Shown here piece by piece: positions 38,434 through 46,826 of a stretch of 64,000 nucleotides of DNA. The stretch's first letter is position 1. Each line of letters starts with the position of its first letter. The stretch covers positions 1-64,000 of the forward strand of contig NZ_VFYU01000010.1 of the NCBI RefSeq assembly GCF_021012795.1, given 5' to 3'. A program made the position numbers and the translations under genes. Below the pieces are notes generated by a model. The model worked only from the letters and a program-made list of their open reading frames with translations. It did not search any database and was not told where the DNA came from. The DNA is from Psychrobacter sp. I-STPA10. GTDB lineage: Bacteria; Pseudomonadota; Gammaproteobacteria; Pseudomonadales; Moraxellaceae.

Positions 38434-39537
38434 TTACTCAACTGCTAAATCTTCTTTTTCACCCAATTCATACAAGGCACCTGCACGTCCAACAATCAAC
38501 GGATCAACACTACCGACTTGATCTTTGTCTTTATTTTCATACGGTAGTTTATTAAGCACATAGCGCATGGCATTCAAACGAGCCCGTTTTTTACAATCTG
38601 ATTTGATCACAATCCAAGGGGATTCGGCAGTATCGGTGTTATAAAACATGGCCTCTTTTGCCAAGGTATAATCATCCCATTTATCTAGTGATGCTTTATC
38701 AATGGGTGATAATTTCCACTGCTTCAGAGGGTGTGCCTCACGCTGTGCAAAACGGCGACGCTGCTCATCACGGCTCACCGAAAACCAAAACTTAATCAGA
38801 TGAATACCCGAGTCAATCAGGTGTTTTTCAAACTCAGGGACTTGCTTCATAAAGGTTTCATACTCTTCATTACTGCAAAAACCCATCACCCGCTCAACAC
38901 CTGCTCGGTTATACCATGAGCGATCAAATAAGACGATATCACCTTTGGTCGGTAGATGCTGTACATAACGCTGAAAATACCATTGTCCTTGCTCTTGCTC
39001 GGTTGGCTTCTCAAGTGCGATCACTTTTGCACCACGAGGATTTAAATGCTCCATAAAGCGTTTAATCGTTCCCCCTTTACCTGCTGCATCACGCCCCTCA
39101 AAGACAATCACAACCTTTTGTCCTGTATCACGAATCCAACGCTGTAGTTTCAGCAGCTCAACTTGCAAATGATACTTTTGCTTCTCATAAGTCTTACGAG
39201 ACAAACGGTTTTTGTAGGGATAGCCTCCTTCACGCCAATTATCAGATAACTCATCATCTTTTTTGCTACCTGTCTTCACCTGATTGGCAAGTGCATGTTT
39301 GGCAAATAAATCTTTAAGTTTGATTAAATCATCTGGCGAGGCATCATGAATCAGGGCTTGCAAATGCTCAGAGATACCATCAATATTGCCATCTTTTAAA
39401 TCTTGCAATACCACATCATCAATGACTTCTTTGGTTTTTACCCTTGAGCCTGTTTTTTTCTTACCAGTCTCATACTTCTCAATCTCTTTACCATCAGTTT
39501 CATAATCATCAGTCACATGCTCAGTTTTCTTTCCCAT
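38434..39537 (-). CDS. ppk2: Polyphosphate kinase 2
   Basis: PPK2 enzymes transfer phosphate between polyphosphate and nucleoside mono- or diphosphates. The 367-aa product has Walker A FEGRDAAGKGG (about residues 146-156), Walker B/lid DRSWYNRAGVERVMGF near 205-220, and the C-terminal SPWIVIKSDCKKRARLNAMRYVL. The class is probably I (single PPK2 domain of about 250 residues), with a charged 100-residue N-terminal extension. AGGAGGAA gives a very strong ribosome site. The pstS neighbour and candidate Pho boxes fit a phosphate-storage context. Confidence 0.92.
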   Translation of the reverse strand: MGKKTEHVTDDYETDGKEIEKYETGKKKTGSRVKTKEVIDDVVLQDLKDGNIDGISEHLQALIHDASPDDLIKLKDLFAKHALANQVKTGSKKDDELSDNWREGGYPYKNRLSRKTYEKQKYHLQVELLKLQRWIRDTGQKVVIVFEGRDAAGKGGTIKRFMEHLNPRGAKVIALEKPTEQEQGQWYFQRYVQHLPTKGDIVLFDRSWYNRAGVERVMGFCSNEEYETFMKQVPEFEKHLIDSGIHLIKFWFSVSRDEQRRRFAQREAHPLKQWKLSPIDKASLDKWDDYTLAKEAMFYNTDTAESPWIVIKSDCKKRARLNAMRYVLNKLPYENKDKDQVGSVDPLIVGRAGALYELGEKEDLAVE

Positions 39538-39998
39538 CGATTCCTCCTGTTGTTGTTAATGTTACTGGTTTCATGTTGCTAGGTTACAATTTATCAAAAT
39601 TATAAACCATTTTATTAAATTTAATTACAATGATAAAAAAATTATTCTTAAAGCCATTAATATTGTAAGGTTTTTATCATAAGTTCACTATAGCCAAACC
39701 TTTGACCACCTGCAAGAGGCAGTTGCTAACTGTATATCTAACCATTGTACTTGCAACTCAGGGCAAAAAGGTGTCTAATAAAATTACTATAGATAATCAT
39801 TTTATCTTCATAATATCAAGCCCTTGTAAAACACTTGTTTACTCAACTTTTTTTAACCCAAAATTTAATATTTCTCATAGAAGTATGTCCACAATTACTA
39901 TACAATAAATTATATTGGATACATTAAATAAAAAAATTTTACTAAATAGTCTTTTAAATCATACATAAAATCATATAACATATCGAAGAGCAATATTT
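39538..39998. other. Intergenic region between ppk2 and the first degV; nothing recognised
   Basis: Very AT-rich sequence separates the divergent genes. A 68-codon frame at 39702 lacks a ribosome site and a family match, so I do not call it. No hairpin terminator or RNA gene is evident. Confidence 0.4.
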
Positions 39999-40874
39999 AT
40001 GCGACGCAAAATTATTAGTACCTCCACTTCTAGTCTTTATGACCTTCATATTAATCACAACATTGAGTTGATCCGCTTACGTTTATATATTAATAATGTT
40101 GAATTTACAGATGGTATCAATATTAATGCCAAGCGATTACGCAACTTAATGAGTAATTTAGACTCTTCAGCCGTACATACTGCACCTGCACCTAGACAAG
40201 AAGTCATTGATTTATTTAATAAATTATACAATCAAGGCTATGAAGAGGTATTTATCACTACCTTATCATCAAAGATGAGTCAAAGTCATGACATCATAAA
40301 AAATGCCGCAGCAGAATTCCAAGATAAAATGGATATCTACGTTTATGATTGTAAAGAATTAAATGTATGTGAATCCATTCTGGCCCTAGAAGCGGCACAA
40401 CTGAGTACTCATGAATACAGTATGCCTAAGATTGCAAGGCGTTTAGATGAACTTAGACAGCAACATAAAATGCTATTTACTGTCAATGATTTGTCCTACC
40501 TTATCAAAAATAAAAAACTGTCAAGTACGGCAGGTTTTTTTGCCAATATATTTAATATAAAACCAATATTAGAAGTAACAGACGATGGCCAAATCGTTAC
40601 CGTCCAAAAAATCAGAACTCTGGATAAATCTTTGGATTATATCATTAAAGGTTTTGCAAACTGCTTACAAAATAACTGCTTTCTATATGCCCTATCAGCT
40701 GGCCAAACTGAGCTAGATAACTACTTTATTTCACGTCTAAAAAAACAGACAAAACTTAATAATATTCCTATCCTACCTGTCTCTGCCATTTCTCTAGCAA
40801 ACCATGGCCCTTCTGGAGTTGGATTATGTGCCTTCACAAAAGAAATTCCACACGCAGCTCAGTACTATAGATAA
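39999..40874 (+). CDS. DegV-family protein, copy 1
   Basis: The 291-aa protein resembles DegV/EDD proteins, which bind a single fatty acid in an interdomain pocket. Typical regions are the opening STSTSSLYD, LYINNVEFTDG, LYNQGYEEVFITTLSSKMSQSHD (the Ser/Thr ligand loop), YDCKELNVCES and the C-terminal NHGPSGVGL, which corresponds to the HTGPG motif of the family. In Firmicutes such proteins (FakB) serve the kinase FakA; no FakA is seen here. It is about half identical by eye to the next gene. ATG follows a weak GAAGAG. Confidence 0.85.
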   Translation: MRRKIISTSTSSLYDLHINHNIELIRLRLYINNVEFTDGININAKRLRNLMSNLDSSAVHTAPAPRQEVIDLFNKLYNQGYEEVFITTLSSKMSQSHDIIKNAAAEFQDKMDIYVYDCKELNVCESILALEAAQLSTHEYSMPKIARRLDELRQQHKMLFTVNDLSYLIKNKKLSSTAGFFANIFNIKPILEVTDDGQIVTVQKIRTLDKSLDYIIKGFANCLQNNCFLYALSAGQTELDNYFISRLKKQTKLNNIPILPVSAISLANHGPSGVGLCAFTKEIPHAAQYYR

Positions 40875-41069
40875 TTAAAACAAATGTATTTAAGATAATA
40901 TGAATGTTGCCCAAACCTTTTGGTTCACTATTATATAGCTCCCTTGTCGTTATTATTACTAGCTGTTGCTACAGCTTTTGTATACAATCAATAAGACGTT
41001 TTAACAATTAGATAGATAAATAGATAATAAGTAGACACAATCTACTTTTCTATATATATAAACAATCAC

Positions 41070-41216
41070 ACTCGCAACCCCCTCCTAACCTCCCCTCTTA
41101 AAAAAGGGGGAGGAACCGGCTTTTAAGTCCTCCCCCTACTTCACGGAGAGAGTTTGGGAGGGGTCATATATCAATTTAGTAAAATAAGTTGAGGGTGAGG
41201 TATATAAAAAATATAA
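41070..41216 (+). repeat. Dispersed palindromic repeat family A, reference copy
   Basis: This copy begins AACCCCCTCCTAACCTCC, then has a hairpin (CCTC...AAAAAAGGGGGAGG), GGCTTTTAAGTCCTCCCCCT, GTTTGGGAGGGGTCATAT and ends AAGTTGAGGGTGAGGTAT. Its last 55 bp match the window's first 55 bp. It lies between the two degV paralogues. Confidence 0.85.
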
Positions 41217-41244
41217 AACGTCATTACTTAAAGGGATTTGAAAC

Positions 41245-42138
41245 ATGCGACGTAAAATTATCGACACCTCCACTTCAGGGCTAGACAATCATAATATAGT
41301 CCATGATATTGAGCTAATACGAGCACACATATTTATCAACAATGTTCAATTTATTGATGGTAAAAATATCACTACCAAGCGTTTACGTTATCTGATGACA
41401 ACCATGAACTCTTCAGCAGTCCGTACAGATCCCTCTACTGCTGAAGAGCTAGCAGAGATGTTTCATCAACTCTATCAGCAAGGCTACCAAGAGTTATTTA
41501 TCATTTCACTAACCTCTAAGCACAGCGAAAGCATTAAAATCATCCAGCAAGTGGCTGATGACTTCAAAGAACACATGGATATTTATGTATATGACAGCAA
41601 AGACATTGATGTTTGCGAAGCAATGATGGCATTAGAAGCTGAACATATGACCAAAAAAGGTCACAGTATGCCAGAAATAGCGAGCCGTCTAGACAAACTA
41701 AAATCCAGTCATACCATGCTTTTTGCTGTCAATGATTTATCTTATTTAATGAAAAATAAAAAAGTATCTTCAGTCAGTGGTATTTTAGCCAGTATATTTA
41801 ATATCAAGCCCATACTAACCATCACTGCTGAAGGTAAATTAATTATTGCCAAAAAAGTGCGAAGTATTGATAAATCTCTTGAGTATATGGTCAAAAGTCT
41901 AGCCAAACGTATTCAAGGTAGGGATTGCTTTGTTTATATACTCTCTACAGGAGAGACGCAATTAGATAATAAGCTAATTAATAAAATTAAACAGCAAACG
42001 ACCATCAATTATGTCACTGTCCTACCTCTGTCTACTGTCTCAGTTGCCAATCAAGGGCCAACAGGTGTAGGACTTTGTAGCTTTATAGATGAAATACCTT
42101 ATGCAGCTAAATTTTACTTACAGCCCACAAGTGGTTGA
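41245..42138 (+). CDS. DegV-family protein, copy 2
   Basis: This 297-aa paralogue of the preceding gene has the same layout: MRRKIIDTSTSGLDN at the start, HIFINNVQFIDGKNI, LYQQGYQELFIISLTSKHSES, YDSKDIDVCEAMMALEAEHM, LFAVNDLSYLMKNKKVSSVSG and the C-terminal NQGPTGVGL. AAAGGG precedes the ATG, a better ribosome site than in copy 1. The two arose by duplication and are now separated by 370 bp containing a family A repeat. Fatty-acid binding is inferred from the family; the physiological partner is unknown. Confidence 0.85.
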   Translation: MRRKIIDTSTSGLDNHNIVHDIELIRAHIFINNVQFIDGKNITTKRLRYLMTTMNSSAVRTDPSTAEELAEMFHQLYQQGYQELFIISLTSKHSESIKIIQQVADDFKEHMDIYVYDSKDIDVCEAMMALEAEHMTKKGHSMPEIASRLDKLKSSHTMLFAVNDLSYLMKNKKVSSVSGILASIFNIKPILTITAEGKLIIAKKVRSIDKSLEYMVKSLAKRIQGRDCFVYILSTGETQLDNKLINKIKQQTTINYVTVLPLSTVSVANQGPTGVGLCSFIDEIPYAAKFYLQPTSG

Positions 42139-42160
42139 TACTTATGATTTAAGTACTGAC

Positions 42161-42457
42161 TTACGACAGCTTAGTCAGTTTAATTAGCTCAAACTTTGCC
42201 ATCGCATCTTCACTAACCGCCAAGAAATCTTTGACATGTTGGCTATCTAAATGTTGTTGCATTACCGCTTCATCTTGCCAAGTTTCATAAAATACAAAAT
42301 GTGCAGGATTTTCATTATTTTGGTGCATATCATAGCTAATACACCCCTGCTCAGCTCGAGTTGGCGCAATGAGTTTGCTCAGCTCTGTTTTTACCAATTC
42401 TATTTTATCTTCTTTGGCGATGATATTAGCAACAATGGTTAACGGTGTATTTGACAT
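42161..42457 (-). CDS. YgiN/ABM-domain monooxygenase-like protein
   Basis: The 98-aa protein matches the antibiotic-biosynthesis monooxygenase (ABM) fold, a dimeric ferredoxin-like barrel. Landmarks are LTIVANIIAKEDKIELVKTEL, EQGCISYDMHQNNENPAHFVFYETWQDEAVMQQHLDSQH. E. coli YgiN is a quinol monooxygenase; whether this one shares that activity is not known. AAAAAGGAATTG precedes the ATG. It converges closely on degV copy 2, with 22 bp between stops. Confidence 0.85.
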   Translation of the reverse strand: MSNTPLTIVANIIAKEDKIELVKTELSKLIAPTRAEQGCISYDMHQNNENPAHFVFYETWQDEAVMQQHLDSQHVKDFLAVSEDAMAKFELIKLTKLS

Positions 42458-42636
42458 AACAATTCCTTTTTTACAGTCATCTTATAGTGGTTATAAAAGC
42501 TACTTAATCATTAAGTAGCTTCTTTTATTGTAATTAATTATATAAATACATGCCATCATTTTTCACTGTCACAGTTATTAAGAAAATTAGCTAAATTGAG
42601 TAAAAAATAACACTGCGTTATATCAAATATACCCTC

Positions 42637-43047
42637 TTAAACATGCAATATCATCTTAAATAAATATACCCCAATCGCGGTTGCCAATAACGTCAAACAC
42701 AAATGCAACGTAATTAGCCCCAATCCTGCCAATATCCGCCCACCATCTATCAAGGTAAACACCTCAGCACTAAAGCTACTAAAGGTGGTTAAGCCTCCCA
42801 AAAATCCCGTTATTACAAACATTTTTAAATGCCCATGATACGCATGCTCCACAGGAATTTTTTCAAATACCACCAACGCCATACCAATCAGCAAACCACC
42901 CAACATATTTGCCATCAACGTGCCCGCAGGCAACCAAGACCACTGACTCAAATGCGACAAACTGTTGTTAAAACGAGCCAACCATGCCCGCAAACACGCC
43001 CCAAATGCCGCTCCAATGCCTACCAACAAAAACGCTTGCCATTGCAT
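42637..43047 (-). CDS. crcB: Fluoride channel/exporter FluC (CrcB)
   Basis: The 136-aa protein has four membrane spans and the family signatures [13 protein letters not shown] near the start and [17 protein letters not shown], which includes the Phe/Ser/Thr residues that line the fluoride path. It forms a dual-topology dimer in known cases. It starts 3 bp after the tsaD stop, and its ribosome site AAGGAATAAGCT overlaps that stop, so the two genes are translationally coupled or at least cotranscribed. No fluoride riboswitch is seen. Confidence 0.93.
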   Translation of the reverse strand: MQWQAFLLVGIGAAFGACLRAWLARFNNSLSHLSQWSWLPAGTLMANMLGGLLIGMALVVFEKIPVEHAYHGHLKMFVITGFLGGLTTFSSFSAEVFTLIDGGRILAGLGLITLHLCLTLLATAIGVYLFKMILHV

Positions 43048-43050
43048 AGC

Positions 43051-44094
43051 TTATTCCTTAACTGCGGGCAATTCATCAATATGCCAACGTGGCACACAAC
43101 TAACCGCCAAATCATCACACTGCCCTGCCTGCAAACGCTGATAGCCTGCAAATGCAATCATTGCCCCATTATCAGTACACAGCTCAAGCGGTGCATAGTG
43201 TACTGTGGCATTTATTTTTGCCAGTTCTTGCTCAAGCATCGAGCGCAAATGAATATTGGCACTCACCCCACCTGCTATCACTAACTGATTCATCTGTACT
43301 TGTTTTAGCGCTTTGACACATTTTTTTACCAATGTATCCACCACCGCATGCTGAAAACTGGCAGCAATATCGGCGCGTATTTTGGGGTCATCGTCACTGC
43401 CTTTGGTGTCTTTAATCAGATTATGCACTGCTGTTTTCATGCCACTAAATGAAAAATCCAAGCCTTTATGCAGCATCGGACGTGGCAAATCATACGCATT
43501 AGGGTTACCATCTAAAGCAAGTTTTGCCACATTTGGACCACCAGGGTAAGGCAAATTGAGCATCTTAGCGGCTTTATCAAAACATTCTCCTGCCGCATCA
43601 TCAATACTCTCACCCAGTATCTCATACTGCCCAACCCCACGAGCCGCTACCAATAGCGTATGACCACCTGATACCAATAAGGAGACAAAGGGAAATTTAG
43701 GCGGATTATCACCAATCAATGGTGACAATAGATGCCCTTCCATATGATGAATGCCAATGGCTGGCACATCTAAAGCATACGCCAGTGTGCGACCAAATAA
43801 TGCCCCCGTCATCAACGCTCCAATCAGCCCCGGTCCCTTGGTATAGGCGATGGCATCAATTTGTTGCTTACTAATATGACACTGCTCTAGTAGCTCATTG
43901 ATTAACGGCACAAGTTTGCGAATATGGTCACGACTGGCAAGCTCAGGCACAACACCACCATAGGTGGCATGTAGCTCAATTTGCGAATACAACACCTGCC
44001 CAAGCAAACCATGACTGTCATCTGCCATACGCTCACTATCAAAGATTGCCAATCCTGTTTCATCACAGGAAGTCTCTAACCCTAATACTTTCAC
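43051..44094 (-). CDS. tsaD: tRNA N6-threonylcarbamoyladenosine transferase subunit
   Basis: TsaD transfers threonylcarbamoyl to A37 of ANN-decoding tRNAs together with TsaB and TsaE. The product is 347 aa from GTG at 44094 ([16 protein letters not shown]), with AAGGGG upstream. An upstream ATG at 44151 lies inside a terminator and is rejected. The metal-binding HMEGH is at residues 117-121, followed by SGGHT and [14 protein letters not shown], and later [10 protein letters not shown]. It is the first gene of a tsaD-crcB unit. Confidence 0.96.
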   Translation of the reverse strand: MKVLGLETSCDETGLAIFDSERMADDSHGLLGQVLYSQIELHATYGGVVPELASRDHIRKLVPLINELLEQCHISKQQIDAIAYTKGPGLIGALMTGALFGRTLAYALDVPAIGIHHMEGHLLSPLIGDNPPKFPFVSLLVSGGHTLLVAARGVGQYEILGESIDDAAGECFDKAAKMLNLPYPGGPNVAKLALDGNPNAYDLPRPMLHKGLDFSFSGMKTAVHNLIKDTKGSDDDPKIRADIAASFQHAVVDTLVKKCVKALKQVQMNQLVIAGGVSANIHLRSMLEQELAKINATVHYAPLELCTDNGAMIAFAGYQRLQAGQCDDLAVSCVPRWHIDELPAVKE

Positions 44095-44124
44095 AATGCC
44101 CCTTATTTTTGCATTTATTCTAAT

Positions 44125-44165
44125 AGAAAAGAAAAACCGCCATAACCTCATGGCTATGACGGTAG
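44125..44165 (-). terminator. Rho-independent terminator of the cytochrome gene
   Basis: On the minus strand the arms CCGTCATA (44162-44155) and TATGGCGG (44144-44137), one G-U included, are followed by TTTTTCTTTTC. It lies 70 bp past the cytochrome stop and upstream of tsaD. Confidence 0.85.
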
Positions 44166-44233
44166 TTTAACAAATTTTATCATGGTTATTGATACATTGA
44201 CCTGTAATAAACCATCATCATTCGTTTAAATAA

Positions 44234-44869
44234 TTAGCTTGAATGTTCAACCATATAATCTACCGCAGCATGCACTTGGGCAACAGACACATCACCTGTT
44301 GCTTGCGCTGGCATTTTCTTAAAGCCTTTGGCAGAATGGATATATAAAGTATCTTTACCTTGCTCAATACGAGGTGCCCATGCCGCTTTATCACCAAATT
44401 TAGGTGCACCAAGTAGACCACCTTCATGACACTGTTTACAGTGGCTTTCATATAACTCTTTACCTGCACCTGCTGCTAACTCAGGCTCAGGGGCAGTAGC
44501 TGCATCTTGGGGTGTATCTGCTGTATCACTACTAGCCGCACTGTCGCCTTCAGTGGTATCAGCCGCTGTTGCTTTAGCGTCGCTAGCATCTGCTTGCTCT
44601 GTTGCCACTTCAGGTGTTGGTGTTGGTGCTTCTACCACTTCTGTACTGGCAGGCGCAGGCTCATTACTACTGGCAGGCGCAGTTTGGGTTGCAGCATCTT
44701 TATCACCACAGGCAGATAAACCAAGACTTGCTACAAAAAACAACACCATACCTGTGTATTTCGCCAGTTGTAGCGTCGGGTTGAGCAATGCCATTGTAGG
44801 TGTTGCCTGCTGTAGTACATGAGCACTAGCAGCAGAAGATAAAGAGTGACGAGATAAACTATGTTTCAT
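44234..44869 (-). CDS. Class I c-type cytochrome (c5-like), probable lipoprotein
   Basis: The 211-aa product has a long N-terminus ending in a hydrophobic segment and lipobox-like LGLSAC (Cys54). About 80 residues of A/T/E/P/D-rich linker follow, then a C-terminal cytochrome domain. The haem site is CKQCH (residues 144-148), with KKMPAQ supplying the probable axial Met near 186. It is likely a membrane-tethered electron carrier. AGGAAG lies upstream of the ATG. It sits next to another acidic lipoprotein on the same strand (73 bp apart), and the two share the same linker-like composition. Confidence 0.87.
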   Translation of the reverse strand: MKHSLSRHSLSSAASAHVLQQATPTMALLNPTLQLAKYTGMVLFFVASLGLSACGDKDAATQTAPASSNEPAPASTEVVEAPTPTPEVATEQADASDAKATAADTTEGDSAASSDTADTPQDAATAPEPELAAGAGKELYESHCKQCHEGGLLGAPKFGDKAAWAPRIEQGKDTLYIHSAKGFKKMPAQATGDVSVAQVHAAVDYMVEHSS

Positions 44870-44942
44870 GACATTGGCTTCCTATGCAGGTTAAAATACA
44901 ACGCTGGTGGCTCTTGTCTTTATATTATTACTTAACTATTAC

Positions 44943-45332
44943 TTAATTAGCACTTTCTGTGGTGTTATCAGTAGCAGTAGCAGAACTTGGTGCAGGCTCA
45001 CCAAGCGCAGCAGCCTCTTCGATGGCATCTGCTTTTTCTAGCTCTGTCTCTGAGCTATCAGCATCTTGGGTAGCAGCCTCGTCGGTTGTGGCATCAGTCG
45101 CAGTGGCTTCACCCGCATCTTCTGTCACTTCAGCAGTTGGCAACTCAACGATTTCAGCTTCTGGTGCATTTGCTAATGCCAGCTCTTGTGCCTCTTGCAC
45201 TTTATCCACTGCGGGTACTTCATGATGCTCTTCTTTGCTACAGGCACTTAACACCATGCTGCTACCCATAATAAATGCTGCAACAACGGCTATTTTTTTG
45301 ACATTTGTGCTAGATTTGGTAAATACACTCAT
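44943..45332 (-). CDS. Low-complexity acidic lipoprotein
   Basis: The 129-aa product has a signal peptide with lipobox VLSAC near residue 31. An A/E/T/D-rich mature part follows (for example EAEIVELPTAEVTEDAGEATATDATTDEAATQDADSS read in pieces along residues 58-95). No domain is recognised. The ribosome site TTTAGGGATATT is good. It precedes the cytochrome gene on the same strand and may be cotranscribed. It resembles the lipoproteins at 13135 and 17035 in composition, not in alignable sequence. Confidence 0.68.
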   Translation of the reverse strand: MSVFTKSSTNVKKIAVVAAFIMGSSMVLSACSKEEHHEVPAVDKVQEAQELALANAPEAEIVELPTAEVTEDAGEATATDATTDEAATQDADSSETELEKADAIEEAAALGEPAPSSATATDNTTESAN

Positions 45333-45724
45333 AATAATATCCCTAAAAAAATTGTTGGATTCGATACTTTTATTTTATCATAACTTTTTGCTACTAAGTC
45401 GAGTATTTCTATTAGTAGCATATTACTCAGCACCGCATACCATTTATTAGTTTTGACTTCTGTTTTTATCTGCTGTATAATATCCGCCCTTAATCTATAA
45501 TTTTCACTATTACAACTTAATTATCAAGTTCTTATCAAGATAAAGTTTAGTGGTGCAATTTAGCTGCTAGTCAATTTTCTTTAAGCTAGTAGTAGATAGA
45601 TAATAGTTATGATTATATTTTTCCTAGTTTGAGCTGATGCTTTAAATCATGAGACCTTAAAGCTAATACTAACGATACAGCCAAACTAATGTTACCCATG
45701 TCTCATTCAACAAAAGGAGTCTTC
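45333..45724. other. Intergenic region upstream of rpsU; nothing recognised
   Basis: About 390 bp separate the divergent lipoprotein and rpsU genes and should hold both promoters. No ORF, RNA gene or repeat was recognised. Confidence 0.4.
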
Positions 45725-45940
45725 ATGCCTTCAGTTAAGGTTAAAGAAAACGAACCAGTTGACATCGCAATCCGCCGTTTTAAGCGTGCTTGTGAAAAAG
45801 CTGGTGTATTGTCTGACGTTCGTAAACGTGAGTTTTATGAAAAACCAACTCAAGAGCGTAAGCGCAAAAAAGCGGCTGCCGTTAAGCGTTATAAGAAAAA
45901 ACTACAACGTGAGTCTATCCGTACGACTCGCAAATATTAA
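45725..45940 (+). CDS. rpsU: 30S ribosomal protein bS21
   Basis: The 71-aa basic protein of the small ribosomal subunit ([28 protein letters not shown]...) has the Lys/Arg-rich C-terminus [19 protein letters not shown]. The start at 45725 is fixed by family length and AAAAGGAG upstream; an in-frame ATG at 45689 is rejected. bS21 assists initiation by stabilising the Shine-Dalgarno interaction. It is followed 344 bp later by a yqeY-type gene, a common association. Confidence 0.97.
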   Translation: MPSVKVKENEPVDIAIRRFKRACEKAGVLSDVRKREFYEKPTQERKRKKAAAVKRYKKKLQRESIRTTRKY

Positions 45941-46081
45941 TATTTGCTTAGTCACACACATAGTAACGGACATTGATCGTTCTCTTTAAAACTGTCCTTT
46001 TTATATATTAAAGTATTTACTATATTATTTAGTATACAAATTAGTCTATAAAACGGCACAGTGAAGACCACGAATCAACAT

Positions 46082-46122
46082 AAAAATGCCACTTTTATCT
46101 TTGGATTCAAGTGGCATTTTTT
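46082..46122 (+). terminator. Rho-independent terminator downstream of rpsU
   Basis: Arms AAAAATGCCACTT (46082-46094) and AAGTGGCATTTTT (46109-46121) form a 13-bp stem followed by T's. It separates rpsU from the yqeY-like gene, so the two are probably not one transcript unless read through. Confidence 0.9.
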
Positions 46123-46284
46123 ATGCTACAATTTTTATTGATTATTATGAGTATCATAATCGATACTCAGGTTTGCCATTGTTTGATTATTTAACAATGA
46201 TGATTAATAAGATTAAATAATTTATTGATAACCATCAATCAAAGCAAGCACACCAAAAAATACACAACCTCAAGGATATAAATT

Positions 46285-46734
46285 ATGAGTGCCATTAAAG
46301 AGAATATCACCGAAACAGTCAAAACTGCCATGAAAGCTCGTGAGCTAGAAAAAGTCAAAGTCTTACGTAATGTACAATCCGTTATTAAACAAATCGAAAT
46401 TGACCGTCAAACTCAGCTCGATGATGCAGGCGTATTAGACATACTACAAAAGCAAATCAAACAACGTCAAGAGTCACTCAAAGTATTTACTGACAATGGA
46501 CGCGATGATTTGGCACAAAAAGAGCAGTTTGAGCTTGATATTATTAATGAGTTTATGCCACAGCAAATGAGTGATGAAGAACTTGCTACATTGGTAAATA
46601 CTGAAGTTGCCGAGCAAGGTGCAAGCTCAATGAAGGATATGGGCAGTGTTATGGCTGCTTTAAAAGAAAAAACGGCTGGTCGTGCTGACCCTGCTGTGAT
46701 ATCTCAGCTTGTTAAAAAAGCTTTAATGGGCTAG
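46285..46734 (+). CDS. yqeY: GatB/YqeY domain protein
   Basis: The 149-aa protein matches the YqeY family, similar to the C-terminal tRNA-binding tail domain of the amidotransferase subunit GatB. Features are TAMKARELEKVKVLRNVQSVIKQIEID, QRQESLKVFTDNGRDDLAQKE, EFMPQQMSDEEL and the end GRADPAVISQLVKKAL. The function of the stand-alone domain is uncertain. CAAGGATATAAATT precedes the ATG. Confidence 0.92.
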   Translation: MSAIKENITETVKTAMKARELEKVKVLRNVQSVIKQIEIDRQTQLDDAGVLDILQKQIKQRQESLKVFTDNGRDDLAQKEQFELDIINEFMPQQMSDEELATLVNTEVAEQGASSMKDMGSVMAALKEKTAGRADPAVISQLVKKALMG

Positions 46735-46826
46735 TGGGCGAATCATCATCAAAACTTACTCCCATAATATCGCTTATAACTTAGTCCCATTTAGTCCCAT
46801 AAAGTTTTTTATTCATACTTGATGGA

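Noticed and set aside
39702..39908. 68-codon frame upstream of the first degV gene
   Set aside because: No ribosome site, no recognisable composition of a protein, and the AT-rich setting makes chance frames likely.
44094..44151. Upstream ATG start for tsaD
   Set aside because: It lies inside the terminator of the preceding gene; GTG at 44094 has AAGGGG and gives the canonical N-terminus.
44507..44822. Several plus-strand frames opposite the cytochrome linker
   Set aside because: They mirror the low-complexity A/T/E-rich linker on the opposite strand and have no independent support.
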